Of a stretch of DNA of 64,000 bases, positions 46,140 through 56,054 are shown piece by piece. Each line of letters starts with the position of its first letter. Positions within the stretch are counted from its first letter, which is position 1. This DNA comes from Spirochaetaceae bacterium. GTDB taxonomy: Bacteria; Spirochaetota; Spirochaetia; DSM-27196; PWMO01. The translations under genes were made by a program, and so were the position numbers. The DNA lies in contig RECP01000081.1 in NCBI GenBank assembly GCA_007693945.1, forward strand, positions 1-64,000, given 5' to 3'. The notes beneath the pieces were generated by a model. The model saw only the letters and a program-made list of their open reading frames with translations, was not told the DNA's origin and ran no database searches.

Positions 46140-47066
46140 ATGAACAGTGCGGCGATCCAGGTCGAGCATCTCTACAAGTCGTACGGCGAGCTGACCGCCG
46201 TGAACAACCTCTCCTTCAGTGTCGCCGGATCGACCTGTTTCAGCTTTCTGGGTCCCAACGGAGCCGGCAAAACTACCATGATGAAGGTGCTCTACGGGAA
46301 AGCTGAGGCCGATCGGCGGCCCGAGACCAGCATGCGGGTATTCGGGTTCGACCCGCGACACGACCAGTTGCGCATCAAGACGCTGTCAGGGGTCGTGCCG
46401 CAGGAAGACAGCCTCGACGTGGAACTCAACGTGCAGCAGAACCTGCGTATTTTTGCCGATTTCTACGGTATCCCGCGCAGGGAGTCGGGTGGCCGGATTG
46501 AGTGGCTGCTGAATTTCATGGAGCTGCGCGAGAAACGCAACGCCCGCGTACGCGAGCTGTCCGGCGGCATGAAGCGTCGGCTGGTGATCGCGCGCGCGCT
46601 GCTCAACGATCCGGCGCTGTTGATACTCGATGAACCGACTACCGGACTGGACCCCCAGGTGCGTCAGCTGATCTGGGACAAGCTGCGCAGCCTCAAGCGC
46701 GAGGGCGTCACGATTCTGCTTACTACGCACTACATGGACGAGGCGTTCCAGATTGCCGATACGGTGCTGATCATGGACAAGGGTCACAAGCTGCTCGAGG
46801 GCCCGCCGCAGCAACTGCTGGAGCAGCACATGGAGCAAAACGTGCTGGAGCTGACACGCCCCGCGCACGCCGGCAGGCTGCGCCAGCTGCTCGACGGGAT
46901 TCGGACCGAAGCGTCCGACGAGCGCGTGCTCTACTACAGCAACAATATGGAGACATTGCAGGCCGCGACGGCGCGGCTCGAACCAGGTGACTACTTACTG
47001 AGGCAAACCAACCTGGAGGACCTCTTCCTCAAGGCGACCGGCAGGAGGCTCAATGAGCTCCAGTGA
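46140..47066 (+). CDS. ABC transporter ATP-binding protein (NodI/DrrA-like)
   Basis: FLGPNGAGKTTMMKVLYG; ELSGGMKRRLVIARALLNDPALLILDEPTTGLDP. Confidence 0.94.
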   Translation: MNSAAIQVEHLYKSYGELTAVNNLSFSVAGSTCFSFLGPNGAGKTTMMKVLYGKAEADRRPETSMRVFGFDPRHDQLRIKTLSGVVPQEDSLDVELNVQQNLRIFADFYGIPRRESGGRIEWLLNFMELREKRNARVRELSGGMKRRLVIARALLNDPALLILDEPTTGLDPQVRQLIWDKLRSLKREGVTILLTTHYMDEAFQIADTVLIMDKGHKLLEGPPQQLLEQHMEQNVLELTRPAHAGRLRQLLDGIRTEASDERVLYYSNNMETLQAATARLEPGDYLLRQTNLEDLFLKATGRRLNELQ

Positions 47067-47949
47067 TGCGCTCGACGCAAACACGCAGATCGAAGATCGG
47101 CACGTGGAAGGCTGCCTTGACGCCGAAGACCGCCCGCTGATCGCCTTGCTCGGGGGAACCCGTCCGCACTGCGTGGTAACGAGGCCTCCGTCGTGGGCGC
47201 GGCGCATCTACGGTGTCTGGCTGCGGCACGTGCGCGTGTACAGCAAGAATCTGATCAGCAATGCCCTGCCGCCCTTCCTGGAGCCGCTGATATTTCTTGT
47301 CGGCATCGGTCTCGGCCTGGGACAGTTTATCGGAACCATGAACGGCGCGCCCTATATCGAGTACCTTGCAACCGGCCTGATGGTCACCGCCGCGATGTTT
47401 ACGGCCGCTTTCGAGTGCAGTTTCGGCACCTACATCCGCCTGGAGTTCGACAAGGTCTACGACGGCATGCTGGGGGCACCGATGTCGGTGCACGATCTGC
47501 TGATCGGAGAGATGCTGTGGGCCGGAACCAAGGGGTTTGTGTTCACGTTCTCGGTGATGGTAATCACCACGCTGTTCGGTATTGTTCCGTTGCGCTCGGT
47601 GTTCTTCGCCCCGCTGCTGGGTTTCATCACCGGGACGATGTTTGCTGCACTCGGGTTTCTGATGACGTCGATTGTCGACAATATCAACCAGTTCAACTTC
47701 TTCTTCTCGGGCTTCATCTCGCCGATGTTCTTCTTTGCCGGTGTTTTCTTTCCAGTCGAGAATTTGCCGGCCTTCGTGCGGCCAATCACCGAGATTCTGC
47801 CGCTGACGCACCCGGTGCGACTGATGCGCGGGCTGTTTGCCGGGCAGCTCGGCCGGCAGCATCTGTTCAGTCTGGGCTATGTGATTGCGCTCACCGTAGC
47901 GGTCGGAGCATGGGGGATCAGTCGTTTGAAACGCAAGCTGATCGACTGA
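47053..47949 (+). CDS. ABC-2 type permease (NodJ-like)
   Basis: Multi-TM; 'NALPPFLEPLIFLVGIGLGLGQFIG…YIEYLATGLMVTAAMFTAAFECSFGTYIRLEFDKVYDGMLGAPMSVHDLLIGEMLW'. Confidence 0.92.
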   Translation: MSSSDALDANTQIEDRHVEGCLDAEDRPLIALLGGTRPHCVVTRPPSWARRIYGVWLRHVRVYSKNLISNALPPFLEPLIFLVGIGLGLGQFIGTMNGAPYIEYLATGLMVTAAMFTAAFECSFGTYIRLEFDKVYDGMLGAPMSVHDLLIGEMLWAGTKGFVFTFSVMVITTLFGIVPLRSVFFAPLLGFITGTMFAALGFLMTSIVDNINQFNFFFSGFISPMFFFAGVFFPVENLPAFVRPITEILPLTHPVRLMRGLFAGQLGRQHLFSLGYVIALTVAVGAWGISRLKRKLID

Positions 47950-48086
47950 CAACACGCTGAGACGCTGAAGCGCTGAGACGGTTGCCCGGCATGCCCGCAC
48001 CTGATTCACGACACCGTTATTTATCGTCGTTCCGCGGCCTTGCTGTGCGGTGGCACGTGCACCTGCTCAGCCGGCATCGGCCGTAC

Positions 48087-50141
48087 CTATCGCGCGTCGC
48101 GCGGATTCTTGCGGGGCTTCTTGCCGGACCCTTTGGCGGGCGCCGGCTTGCTCGCGGCGCTCTTCTTGCTGGCGGCTTTGTGCGCCTCGCCACTGCCGGC
48201 ACCTCGGCCGTTGTTGCGTCCGGCGCCCGCGGAAGCCGCACCGGATTCAAAGAGTGCGCTCTTGAGCTCCTTGTTCGATAATCGGACACCGGCGGCTCGA
48301 GCGCTCTTGATCAGATAGTCGCTCACCGCAAAGCGTTCCTCGAGTACTTTGTATTTGGACAGCGGTTTGTACTTGAGTACCACATTGACGTCTTCTTTGG
48401 TGGTCACTTTGAGAGGTTCGGAACCGTCGGGAACAATCTGATAGCCCTTGTCGAGAATATACCCCTCGATGCGGCAGCGCTTGAGATAGGTCCCCTTTGC
48501 ATTCTTGTACAGCACCGTGAAAACCCGCTGCGTCAGTGTCTGCTTGTCGGCATGACCGCAGACCAGCATTCCCTTGTCGACAAACAGCTTCTCGGGCGCT
48601 CTGATCACCGAGTAGACGCCGCTGCGCCGCACGACCAGAATTCGATCGTAGATTGAAACGTCAAACAGCATTTTGCCCGACGTCAGCGCGTATCCAAGGT
48701 AGCCGGTATCGGCATCGTAGCGCAACGCCAGGTTACGCCGCGCAGCTTCGCGCACATCGACCTTCTCAAAGGAGGTAATCTCGGTCCGACGCGGGTGGTG
48801 CTCGGTCTGGCCTTCGATGACCGTCTCCAGAAAACCGACCGCGTAGCCGTTGATATCCGCCAGGTGTGTCTTGATCTGGCCCAGGCGCTCGCGGATCTCC
48901 TTCATCTCCTGTCTGGCCTTGTTGATGTCGTACAGTGAGATGCGCCGGATTGGAATCCTGAGCAATCGTTCGATGTCTTCGTCGGTGATCTTGCGTCGAA
49001 TCTGCGAACGGAACGGCTCGAATCCGCGGTAGACCGCCTGAAATACCGCTTCATGGGTAGTCTGCTCCTCGATCTGCTTGTAAATCCGTTCCTCTACGAA
49101 GATCTGTTCCAGTGTGCGCGCGTGCAGCCTGTCGAGCAGTTTGCCGCGTTCGAGCTCCAGCTCGGCGGTCAGAATCGCTACCAGGCGCCGCGCATGGTAC
49201 TCTACGACCTCGGTGACGCTCAAAATCACCGGCGTGTTGTCCCTGATTACCAGCAGGTTGACCGATATCGAGTTCTCGCAGTCGGTGAAAGCAAACAGCG
49301 CATCTATGGTGTCGGCGGTGGTTATGCCGCGCGCCAGTTTGATCTCTATCTCAACGTGTTCGGTGGTGAAGTCGTTGATCCCCGCAATCTTGATCTTGTT
49401 CTTGCGGGCAGCGTTCTCGATGCTGGCGATCAGGCTTTCGGTAGTAGAGCCATACGGCAGCTCGCGAATCACAATCCGCTTAGGATCCGAGGTGTCGAGT
49501 CTGGCGCGTACCAGAACCTTGCCGAGACCGTCCTGATAATCCGAGACATCGACCAGTCCAGCGGTGAGGAAATCGGGATGAAGTGTAAACGGTTGTCCCT
49601 CCAGCGCGGCAACCATGGCTTGCAGCACTTCGATGAAGTTGTGCGGCAGTACCCTGGTCGACATCCCGACCGCGATACCTTCAGCTCCATGAATAAGCAC
49701 CAGCGGAATCTTGGCCGGGAACACCACTGGTTCGCGGTTACGGCCGTCGTACGAATCATCGTATTCGGTGATCTCGGGCTTGTAGATCAGCTGGCGAGCC
49801 AGTTCGTTTATGCGGCACTCGATATAGCGGCTGGCCGACGCGTCGTCACCGGTGTAGATATTGCCGAAATTGCCCTGCTTGTCGATGAACAGGTCCTTGT
49901 TGGCCAATACCACCAGCGCCGAGTAGATTGAGGCATCTCCGTGCGGATGGTAACGCATGCAGTGGCCTACCACGTTGGCTACCTTGTGGAACTTGCCGTC
50001 GTCCATCTCGAACAGGCTGTGCAGTATACGCCGCTGCACCGGTTTGAGACCGTCATCGATGTGCGGAATCGCGCGGTCCTTGATGACGTAGGATGCATAT
50101 TCGAGGAAGTTGCGGTTGAAAACCGAGTTCACGTAAGCCAT
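48087..50141 (-). CDS. parC: DNA topoisomerase IV subunit A, with basic Ala/Lys/Ser-rich C-terminal tail
   Basis: YASYVIKDRAIPHIDDGLKPVQRRIL…YHPHGDASIYSALVVLA; tail HKAASKKSAASKPAPAKGSGKKPRKNPRDAR. Confidence 0.92.
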   Translation of the reverse strand: MAYVNSVFNRNFLEYASYVIKDRAIPHIDDGLKPVQRRILHSLFEMDDGKFHKVANVVGHCMRYHPHGDASIYSALVVLANKDLFIDKQGNFGNIYTGDDASASRYIECRINELARQLIYKPEITEYDDSYDGRNREPVVFPAKIPLVLIHGAEGIAVGMSTRVLPHNFIEVLQAMVAALEGQPFTLHPDFLTAGLVDVSDYQDGLGKVLVRARLDTSDPKRIVIRELPYGSTTESLIASIENAARKNKIKIAGINDFTTEHVEIEIKLARGITTADTIDALFAFTDCENSISVNLLVIRDNTPVILSVTEVVEYHARRLVAILTAELELERGKLLDRLHARTLEQIFVEERIYKQIEEQTTHEAVFQAVYRGFEPFRSQIRRKITDEDIERLLRIPIRRISLYDINKARQEMKEIRERLGQIKTHLADINGYAVGFLETVIEGQTEHHPRRTEITSFEKVDVREAARRNLALRYDADTGYLGYALTSGKMLFDVSIYDRILVVRRSGVYSVIRAPEKLFVDKGMLVCGHADKQTLTQRVFTVLYKNAKGTYLKRCRIEGYILDKGYQIVPDGSEPLKVTTKEDVNVVLKYKPLSKYKVLEERFAVSDYLIKSARAAGVRLSNKELKSALFESGAASAGAGRNNGRGAGSGEAHKAASKKSAASKPAPAKGSGKKPRKNPRDAR

Positions 50142-50168
50142 CGCTCACTCCTGATCGCGCCGCTCGGG

Positions 50169-51959
50169 CTAGATCAGATTCTCCATAATGAAGTCGCGCC
50201 GCTCGGGGGTGTTCTTGCCCATGTAGAATCCCAGCGTCTGCTGGATGCTCTTGATCGACTTGACGTTTACCGGTACCAGGCGCATGTTTTCTCCGATGAA
50301 CTGACCGAACTCGCGGGGCGATATCTCACCGAGTCCCTTGAACCGGGTGACCTCGGGGCTGGAGATCCGCTGCAGTGCCTCCTCCTTCTCCAGGGGGCTG
50401 TAGCAGTAGACGGTCTCTCTCTTGTTGCGGACGCGGAACAGCGGGGTCTCCAGGATGTAGACCCGCCCGGCAACCACCAGATCCTCGAAGAAATTGAGAA
50501 AAAAGGTCAACAGCAGGTTGCGAATGTGAAAACCGTCGTGATCAGCGTCGGTAGCGATCACGATGCGCTCGTAGCGCAAGCCCTCGATGTCGGTCTCAAT
50601 ACCGAGCGCCATCATCATGTTGAACAGCTCTTCGTTGCGGTATATGTCGGCGCGCTTGCGGGCGTACATGTTCTGAGGTTTACCGCGCAGCGAGAAGATT
50701 GCCTGGGTATAGACGTCGCGTGCGCTGACCATCGATCCGGAGGCCGACTGTCCTTCGGTGATAAAGATCGACGACCGGTCACCACCCTTGTCTCCGAGAT
50801 GGTATTTGCAGTCCTTGAGGTTGGGGATCTTGAGCGCGATCTTACGCGCCGCGTCACGCGCCTCTCTCTTGACCGCGTTGAGTTCTCTGCGCAGCCGCTC
50901 GTTCTGGACGATTTTCTCTTCCAGTTTGCGCGCCGCCTGGGTGTTCTTGTGCAGAAAATCCACTACACCGGAACGCACCTCATTGACAATCCAGCTGCGG
51001 ATTTCCGTGTTGCCGAGCTTATTCTTGGTCTGGCTCTCAAATACCGGGTTCTGCAATTTGACCGATATGGCACCGGCCATGCCTTCGCGTACGTCAATAC
51101 CCGAGTAGTTGCGCTTGAAGTACTCGTTGACGCCCTTCAGCAGCCCCTCACGAAAGGCGCTCAGGTGTGTACCGCCGTCGGAGGTATACTGGCCGTTCAC
51201 AAACGAAAAGTAGGTCTCACCGTAGTTGGCGGTGCTGGTAAAGGCAAACTCCAGCTGCCGAGCGCGACAGTGCCCGATCGAATAGACGGTTTCGTCACCA
51301 ACTTCGGCGTAGAGCAGATCGTAGAGCCCGCGCCTGGATTCGAACCTCTGCTTGCCGAGGTAGAGTGTCAGGCCACTGTTGAGATAGGCGTAATTCCACA
51401 GCCGCTGCTCGATGAACTCCAGGTTATAGCGGTACTCGCCGAAGATCTCGTGATCCGGGACGAACTCGACGTAGGTACCGTCCTTCTCGCGAGCGGCCGC
51501 ACCCTGTTTCTTGCTGCGCAGCACACCGCGCGCGAAGACCGCCTCAAAGTACCTGCCGTCACGAAACGAAACCACCCTGAAATGCGACGACAGAGCGTTG
51601 ACGGCCTTGGTGCCGACTCCGTTGAGCCCCACCGAGAACTGGAACACCTCGTCGTTATACTTGGCACCGGTGTTGATGACCGAAACGCAATCGATCACCT
51701 TGCCGAGCGGTATACCGCGTCCGTAGTCACGGATGGTCACCCGGTCTTCATCGATGGCAACGTGGATCCGCTCACCGTGACCCATGATGAACTCGTCGAT
51801 GCTGTTATCAATCACTTCCTTGATAAGGATATAGATGCCGTCGTCAAGGTTGGCGCCGTCGCCCAGCCGGCCGATGTACATTCCGGTACGCAGACGGATG
51901 TGCTCGAGCGAGCTGAGTGTCTTGACCTTGCTCTCGTCGTAGACCGCGCTGTTCGCCAT
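50169..51959 (-). CDS. parE: DNA topoisomerase IV subunit B
   Basis: LRTGMYIGRLGDG…EVIDNSIDEF; VGLNGVGTKAVNAL; FITEGQSASGSMVSARD. Confidence 0.93.
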   Translation of the reverse strand: MANSAVYDESKVKTLSSLEHIRLRTGMYIGRLGDGANLDDGIYILIKEVIDNSIDEFIMGHGERIHVAIDEDRVTIRDYGRGIPLGKVIDCVSVINTGAKYNDEVFQFSVGLNGVGTKAVNALSSHFRVVSFRDGRYFEAVFARGVLRSKKQGAAAREKDGTYVEFVPDHEIFGEYRYNLEFIEQRLWNYAYLNSGLTLYLGKQRFESRRGLYDLLYAEVGDETVYSIGHCRARQLEFAFTSTANYGETYFSFVNGQYTSDGGTHLSAFREGLLKGVNEYFKRNYSGIDVREGMAGAISVKLQNPVFESQTKNKLGNTEIRSWIVNEVRSGVVDFLHKNTQAARKLEEKIVQNERLRRELNAVKREARDAARKIALKIPNLKDCKYHLGDKGGDRSSIFITEGQSASGSMVSARDVYTQAIFSLRGKPQNMYARKRADIYRNEELFNMMMALGIETDIEGLRYERIVIATDADHDGFHIRNLLLTFFLNFFEDLVVAGRVYILETPLFRVRNKRETVYCYSPLEKEEALQRISSPEVTRFKGLGEISPREFGQFIGENMRLVPVNVKSIKSIQQTLGFYMGKNTPERRDFIMENLI

Positions 51960-51993
51960 ACGTTACCCCACACGCTGTCGGGAGTCGAGGACG

Positions 51994-52605
51994 TTACTCG
52001 CCTGTCATGGGAACAAACCGCACGGACAGCAGCCGCCTGGTTTCCACGCTCCCCTCCCCAGTCTTGACTGCCAGCATAAGCGACTGAATCTGTTCTGGCA
52101 AGCCCACGGGAACCACCATGCGCCCGCCGAGAACCAGCTGCTCCATCAGCGCTTCGGGAATCCGCGAAGCCGCGGCAGTGACAATTACGCGGTCGTACGG
52201 CGCGTTCTCCGGCCAGCCGTGCCAGCCGTTACCGATCCGCACGTGCACGTTCTGATAGCCCTGCGTGCGCAAACGAGTCTGCGCGGTGTGCGCCAGTTCC
52301 GGGATGGTCTCAACGCTGAACACCGTGTCAACGAGATGCGCCAGTACTGCCGCCTGGTACCCGCTGCCGGTGCCGATCTCGAGTACACGGTGTTCAGGCC
52401 GCAACTCGAGCACCTCGGTCATGAAGCCGACGATAAAGGGCTGCGATATGGTCTGCTGATACCCGATGGGCAACGGTATGTTTTCGTACGCCTGGTCACG
52501 CACTTCACCGGGCACAAACAGGTGCCGCGGGACGGCGGCCAGTGCGTCCAGAACCCGTTCATCGGCTATACCTCGAAGATGAAACGCTCGCTTTTTCACT
52601 GTCAC
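51994..52605 (-). CDS. pcm: Protein-L-isoaspartate O-methyltransferase
   Basis: VPRHLFVP; QTISQPFIVGFMTEVLEL; VLEIGTGSGYQAAVLA. Confidence 0.92.
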   Translation of the reverse strand: MTVKKRAFHLRGIADERVLDALAAVPRHLFVPGEVRDQAYENIPLPIGYQQTISQPFIVGFMTEVLELRPEHRVLEIGTGSGYQAAVLAHLVDTVFSVETIPELAHTAQTRLRTQGYQNVHVRIGNGWHGWPENAPYDRVIVTAAASRIPEALMEQLVLGGRMVVPVGLPEQIQSLMLAVKTGEGSVETRRLLSVRFVPMTGE

Positions 52606-52636
52606 AATTCAGGCCGTTGGATTATACTATAGCATC

Positions 52637-53527
52637 ATGCGCTATCTTGGAACAGCAATCCTCACTGTAGCGGTTGTACTGGCACTCGGGGGCTGTGCCG
52701 GGCAGCAGGTGCGCGACCTGCGCCGGCAGAACGAAGTACTGGTACGGGAAAACGCCGAACTCGCCGATCGCCTGCGGCGCGCCACCGGTGAGCAGATCAG
52801 GCTCACAAGAGAGCTCGACGCCCTGCTTGACCAGCACACTACGCGCGAAGCTTCCGAGGAGCTGGAGCGCGAACACCGCCAATTGCTGCGCGAGAACGAG
52901 CAACTGCGCGACCTGCTCGAGCAAACAGTGGGCGCGGCGGCGATCGAGCAAGAACACCTGATGCCGGACCACGGAGTCGTACCGCCCGACACCGGCGGCG
53001 CTTTTGTGGCAGTTGACGATCTTTCCATGGCGGACCTGGCGCAACCGGATGCACGCTCGCCGCTGGCCAGTAGCGGTATTGTGGTCGATGAGCGCAACGG
53101 AGTGCGGCACTACTACGATGCGCTGGTGAACCGTGCCACGCCCCAGGCACTCTATCTGATGATCGAGCATCCGCGCGGTCGCCCTGCTGAGCTCTTCATG
53201 GTAATCAACGAGCGCTATCCGCGCAGCAAGCCGCCGCTGGCGTTCCGGCGTGTGGTCGTCAATGGTGACAGCGGTTCAATAGCGCTGCCGATCAGTGCCG
53301 GGGCGGTCAGCAGGTTGCAGGACGGCGAGTATCGCTTTGAGAGCGTGCGCTTCAGCTACACATCGGCGGTTGAAGCAGCGGTACGCGTCGCGGTGGAGTC
53401 GCGGCACCCGGTACTCGAACTCGTCGGGGCCTCGTCCCTCTCGCAGCGTCCGATACGCGACACCGAACTGACCGCGCTGACCAATATACTCTACGCCTAC
53501 GATACACTCAGAGCTGCACGGCACTAA
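52637..53527 (+). CDS. Hypothetical lipoprotein with coiled-coil N-terminal half
   Basis: MRYLGTAILTVAVVLALGGCAGQQ (lipobox LGGC), then L/E/R/N-rich heptads. Confidence 0.75.
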   Translation: MRYLGTAILTVAVVLALGGCAGQQVRDLRRQNEVLVRENAELADRLRRATGEQIRLTRELDALLDQHTTREASEELEREHRQLLRENEQLRDLLEQTVGAAAIEQEHLMPDHGVVPPDTGGAFVAVDDLSMADLAQPDARSPLASSGIVVDERNGVRHYYDALVNRATPQALYLMIEHPRGRPAELFMVINERYPRSKPPLAFRRVVVNGDSGSIALPISAGAVSRLQDGEYRFESVRFSYTSAVEAAVRVAVESRHPVLELVGASSLSQRPIRDTELTALTNILYAYDTLRAARH

Positions 53528-53529
53528 GA

Positions 53530-56040
53530 TCACGGTGCCGGGACGGCGACCTCCGACGTCGGCCTGGCAGCTTTGGCGCGGAACGTGATCCTGCCGCTGC
53601 GCACGCCGACCATGATGTGACTGCCTTCCGCAAAGCGGCCCTTGAGGATCTCCATCGAGAGCGGATCTTCGATCTCCTTCTGGATGATTCTGCGCATCGG
53701 ACGGGCGCCAAACTTTACGTCGTAACCGTGGTCGATCAGGTACTGCTTGGCACTCTTCTTGACCTCGAGGATGATTTCTTTCTCCGCCAGCCTGGTCTGA
53801 ACGTCGGCAAGCAGGATCTCCAGGATCTGAGCCACCTGCGGTCGCGTAAGACTATGGAAAACAACGATTTCGTCTACGCGGTTGAGAAACTCGGGCCGAA
53901 AGAGCCGCTTGAGTTCGTTCATTGCCGAGGACTTGATCTCCTTATGCTCCATCAGACCTTCTTCGGTCTGAAAGCCGACCAGCGAATCGCGTGAAATCTC
54001 ACGTGCACCGGCATTGGAGGTCATGATCAGTACGCAGTTGCGGAACGAAACCGTGTGTCCGAGGTTGTCCTGCAGCTGTCCCTCTTCAAGAACCTGCAGC
54101 AGGATGTTGAACACATCCGGATGTGCCTTTTCGATCTCGTCCAGAAGCACGACACTGTACGGTTTGCGCCGGATCTTCTCGGTCAGCAGACCGCCTTCAT
54201 CGTAGCCGACGTAGCCCGGAGGGGCACCCACCAGCCGCGACACGTTGTGTTTCTCCATGAAGTCCGACATGTCGATGCGCACCAGCGCGTCGGCACTGCC
54301 GAAGAGGAACTCGGCCAGGCTCTTGGCCAGCAAGGTCTTGCCCACACCGGTGGGGCCGAGAAAGATGAACGAGCCCATCGGCCGGTCAGGTGCGCTCAGC
54401 CCGGTCCGTGACCGGCGAATGCTCGAAGAGACGGCATCGATGGCCTCGTCCTGACCGATAACCTTCTTGTGCAGACCCGATTCGATCTGCAGCAGTTTCT
54501 CCTGCTCGCTTTGCGCGATCCGCGCCAGAGGAATACCGGTCACCGAAGCCAGAACGTATTGAATATCCTCGGAGTCAACCACGTTCTGCTCGGTTTTGAG
54601 CGTGATCTTCCACTGGCTCTTGAGGTCTTCTACCTTGTTCTTGAGTGTGCGCACCTCGTCACGAACCGCAGCGGCGCGTTCGTAGTTCTGCGAGTTCACC
54701 AGCGCGAGTTTTTCGGTGTTGAGCCGTTCGATCTCGCGCTCGAGTTCGGCGAGCTCAGTCGGGCGAACGCTGTTGTGAATGCGCTTGCGCGAGCCGGCCT
54801 CATCTATCAGGTCGATAGCCTTGTCGGGAAGGAACCGGTCCTGGATGTAGCGGCGCGACAGTACCGCGGAAATCTCAAGCGCTCCGGGAGTATAGGAGAC
54901 GTTGTGATGATCCTCGTAGCGCTCCTTGATGCCTTTCAGAATCTCTATAGTCTCCTCAACCGTTGGTTCCTCTACAAAGATGGTCTGGAAGCGCCGCTCG
55001 AGTGCTGCGTCCTTCTCGATGTACTTCTTGTACTCGTTGAGTGTCGTGGCACCGATGCACTGAATCTCGCCGCGCGAAAGCGCTGGTTTGAGCATGTTGG
55101 ATGCGTCGATGGCTCCTTCGGCGCCTCCGGCTCCGATTATGGTGTGCAACTCGTCAATGAACAGCACAACGTTACCGGCGTTGATGATCTCCTTCATGAC
55201 CCGCTTGAGTCGCTCTTCGAACTCACCGCGGTACTTCGTACCGGCAATCAGCGAGGCCAGATCGAGCGTCAGCACCCGCTTGCCGATCAACACCTCAGGC
55301 GCCGATGCATCCACGATCCGTTGCGCCAGCCCTTCCACAATAGCCGTCTTGCCGACTCCGGGCTCGCCGATCAACACCGGATTGTTCTTGGTGCGGCGCG
55401 CCAGAATCTGGATTACGCGCTCGATCTCGCGATCGCGGCCGACCACCGGATCAAGCTTGTCTTCGCGCGCCATGTCGGTGAGGTCACGCGAGAACTCGTC
55501 AAGCGTCGGTGTGGCCTTCTTGCCGACCGCGGTCGCGGTTCCCTGTCCACCCTTGCGTTTCTGCTGCGGCAAACGCGGGGTTGTTGCCGCACCACCGGCG
55601 CCGGTTCCGGACAACTCGGCAATGATATCGCGCATCATCTCGATACTGACGCTGTGTTTGGCAAGATACTTGGCGGTTTCTCCACTGCTCTCGCGCATGC
55701 ACGCCAGCAGCAGGTGTTCGGTACCGATATACTCGTGTCCCAGGTTGCGAGCCTCTTCGGCAGAGTCCTCGAGCACCTTCTTGCCCCGCGGCGAGGGCGG
55801 AACATCACCAAGAATGAACCCGCCACGCTTCTTGGGGATCATGCGCTCGATCTCGAGCTGCATCTTGGCGGGATCTATCATGACCTTTTCCAGCGCCTTG
55901 TAGCCGAGCCCACCTCCCTCCTTCAGCAAAGCCAGAATAATATGCTCCGGCAGCAGTTGGTCGGAGTGAAACCGCTTCGCTTCGTCCTGGGCGAGTATTG
56001 TGAGCACTTTCTGAGCGCGTTGTGTGAGCCCCTTGAACAT
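53530..56040 (-). CDS. clpC: ATP-dependent Clp protease ATP-binding subunit ClpC
   Basis: [24 protein letters not shown]; two AAA+ modules ([32 protein letters not shown]); middle domain. Confidence 0.95.
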   Translation of the reverse strand: MFKGLTQRAQKVLTILAQDEAKRFHSDQLLPEHIILALLKEGGGLGYKALEKVMIDPAKMQLEIERMIPKKRGGFILGDVPPSPRGKKVLEDSAEEARNLGHEYIGTEHLLLACMRESSGETAKYLAKHSVSIEMMRDIIAELSGTGAGGAATTPRLPQQKRKGGQGTATAVGKKATPTLDEFSRDLTDMAREDKLDPVVGRDREIERVIQILARRTKNNPVLIGEPGVGKTAIVEGLAQRIVDASAPEVLIGKRVLTLDLASLIAGTKYRGEFEERLKRVMKEIINAGNVVLFIDELHTIIGAGGAEGAIDASNMLKPALSRGEIQCIGATTLNEYKKYIEKDAALERRFQTIFVEEPTVEETIEILKGIKERYEDHHNVSYTPGALEISAVLSRRYIQDRFLPDKAIDLIDEAGSRKRIHNSVRPTELAELEREIERLNTEKLALVNSQNYERAAAVRDEVRTLKNKVEDLKSQWKITLKTEQNVVDSEDIQYVLASVTGIPLARIAQSEQEKLLQIESGLHKKVIGQDEAIDAVSSSIRRSRTGLSAPDRPMGSFIFLGPTGVGKTLLAKSLAEFLFGSADALVRIDMSDFMEKHNVSRLVGAPPGYVGYDEGGLLTEKIRRKPYSVVLLDEIEKAHPDVFNILLQVLEEGQLQDNLGHTVSFRNCVLIMTSNAGAREISRDSLVGFQTEEGLMEHKEIKSSAMNELKRLFRPEFLNRVDEIVVFHSLTRPQVAQILEILLADVQTRLAEKEIILEVKKSAKQYLIDHGYDVKFGARPMRRIIQKEIEDPLSMEILKGRFAEGSHIMVGVRSGRITFRAKAARPTSEVAVPAP

Positions 56041-56054
56041 ATCCCCTCCCGGAG

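Noticed and set aside
47954-47982. Short tandem repeat CGCTGAGA-CGCTGAAG-CGCTGAGA after the ABC-2 permease
   Set aside because: Three imperfect 8-nt units only; no link to a feature and plausible by chance.
49941-52067. 708-aa plus-strand ORF
   Set aside because: Antisense to parC/parE/pcm, which have clear conserved motifs. Shadow ORF.
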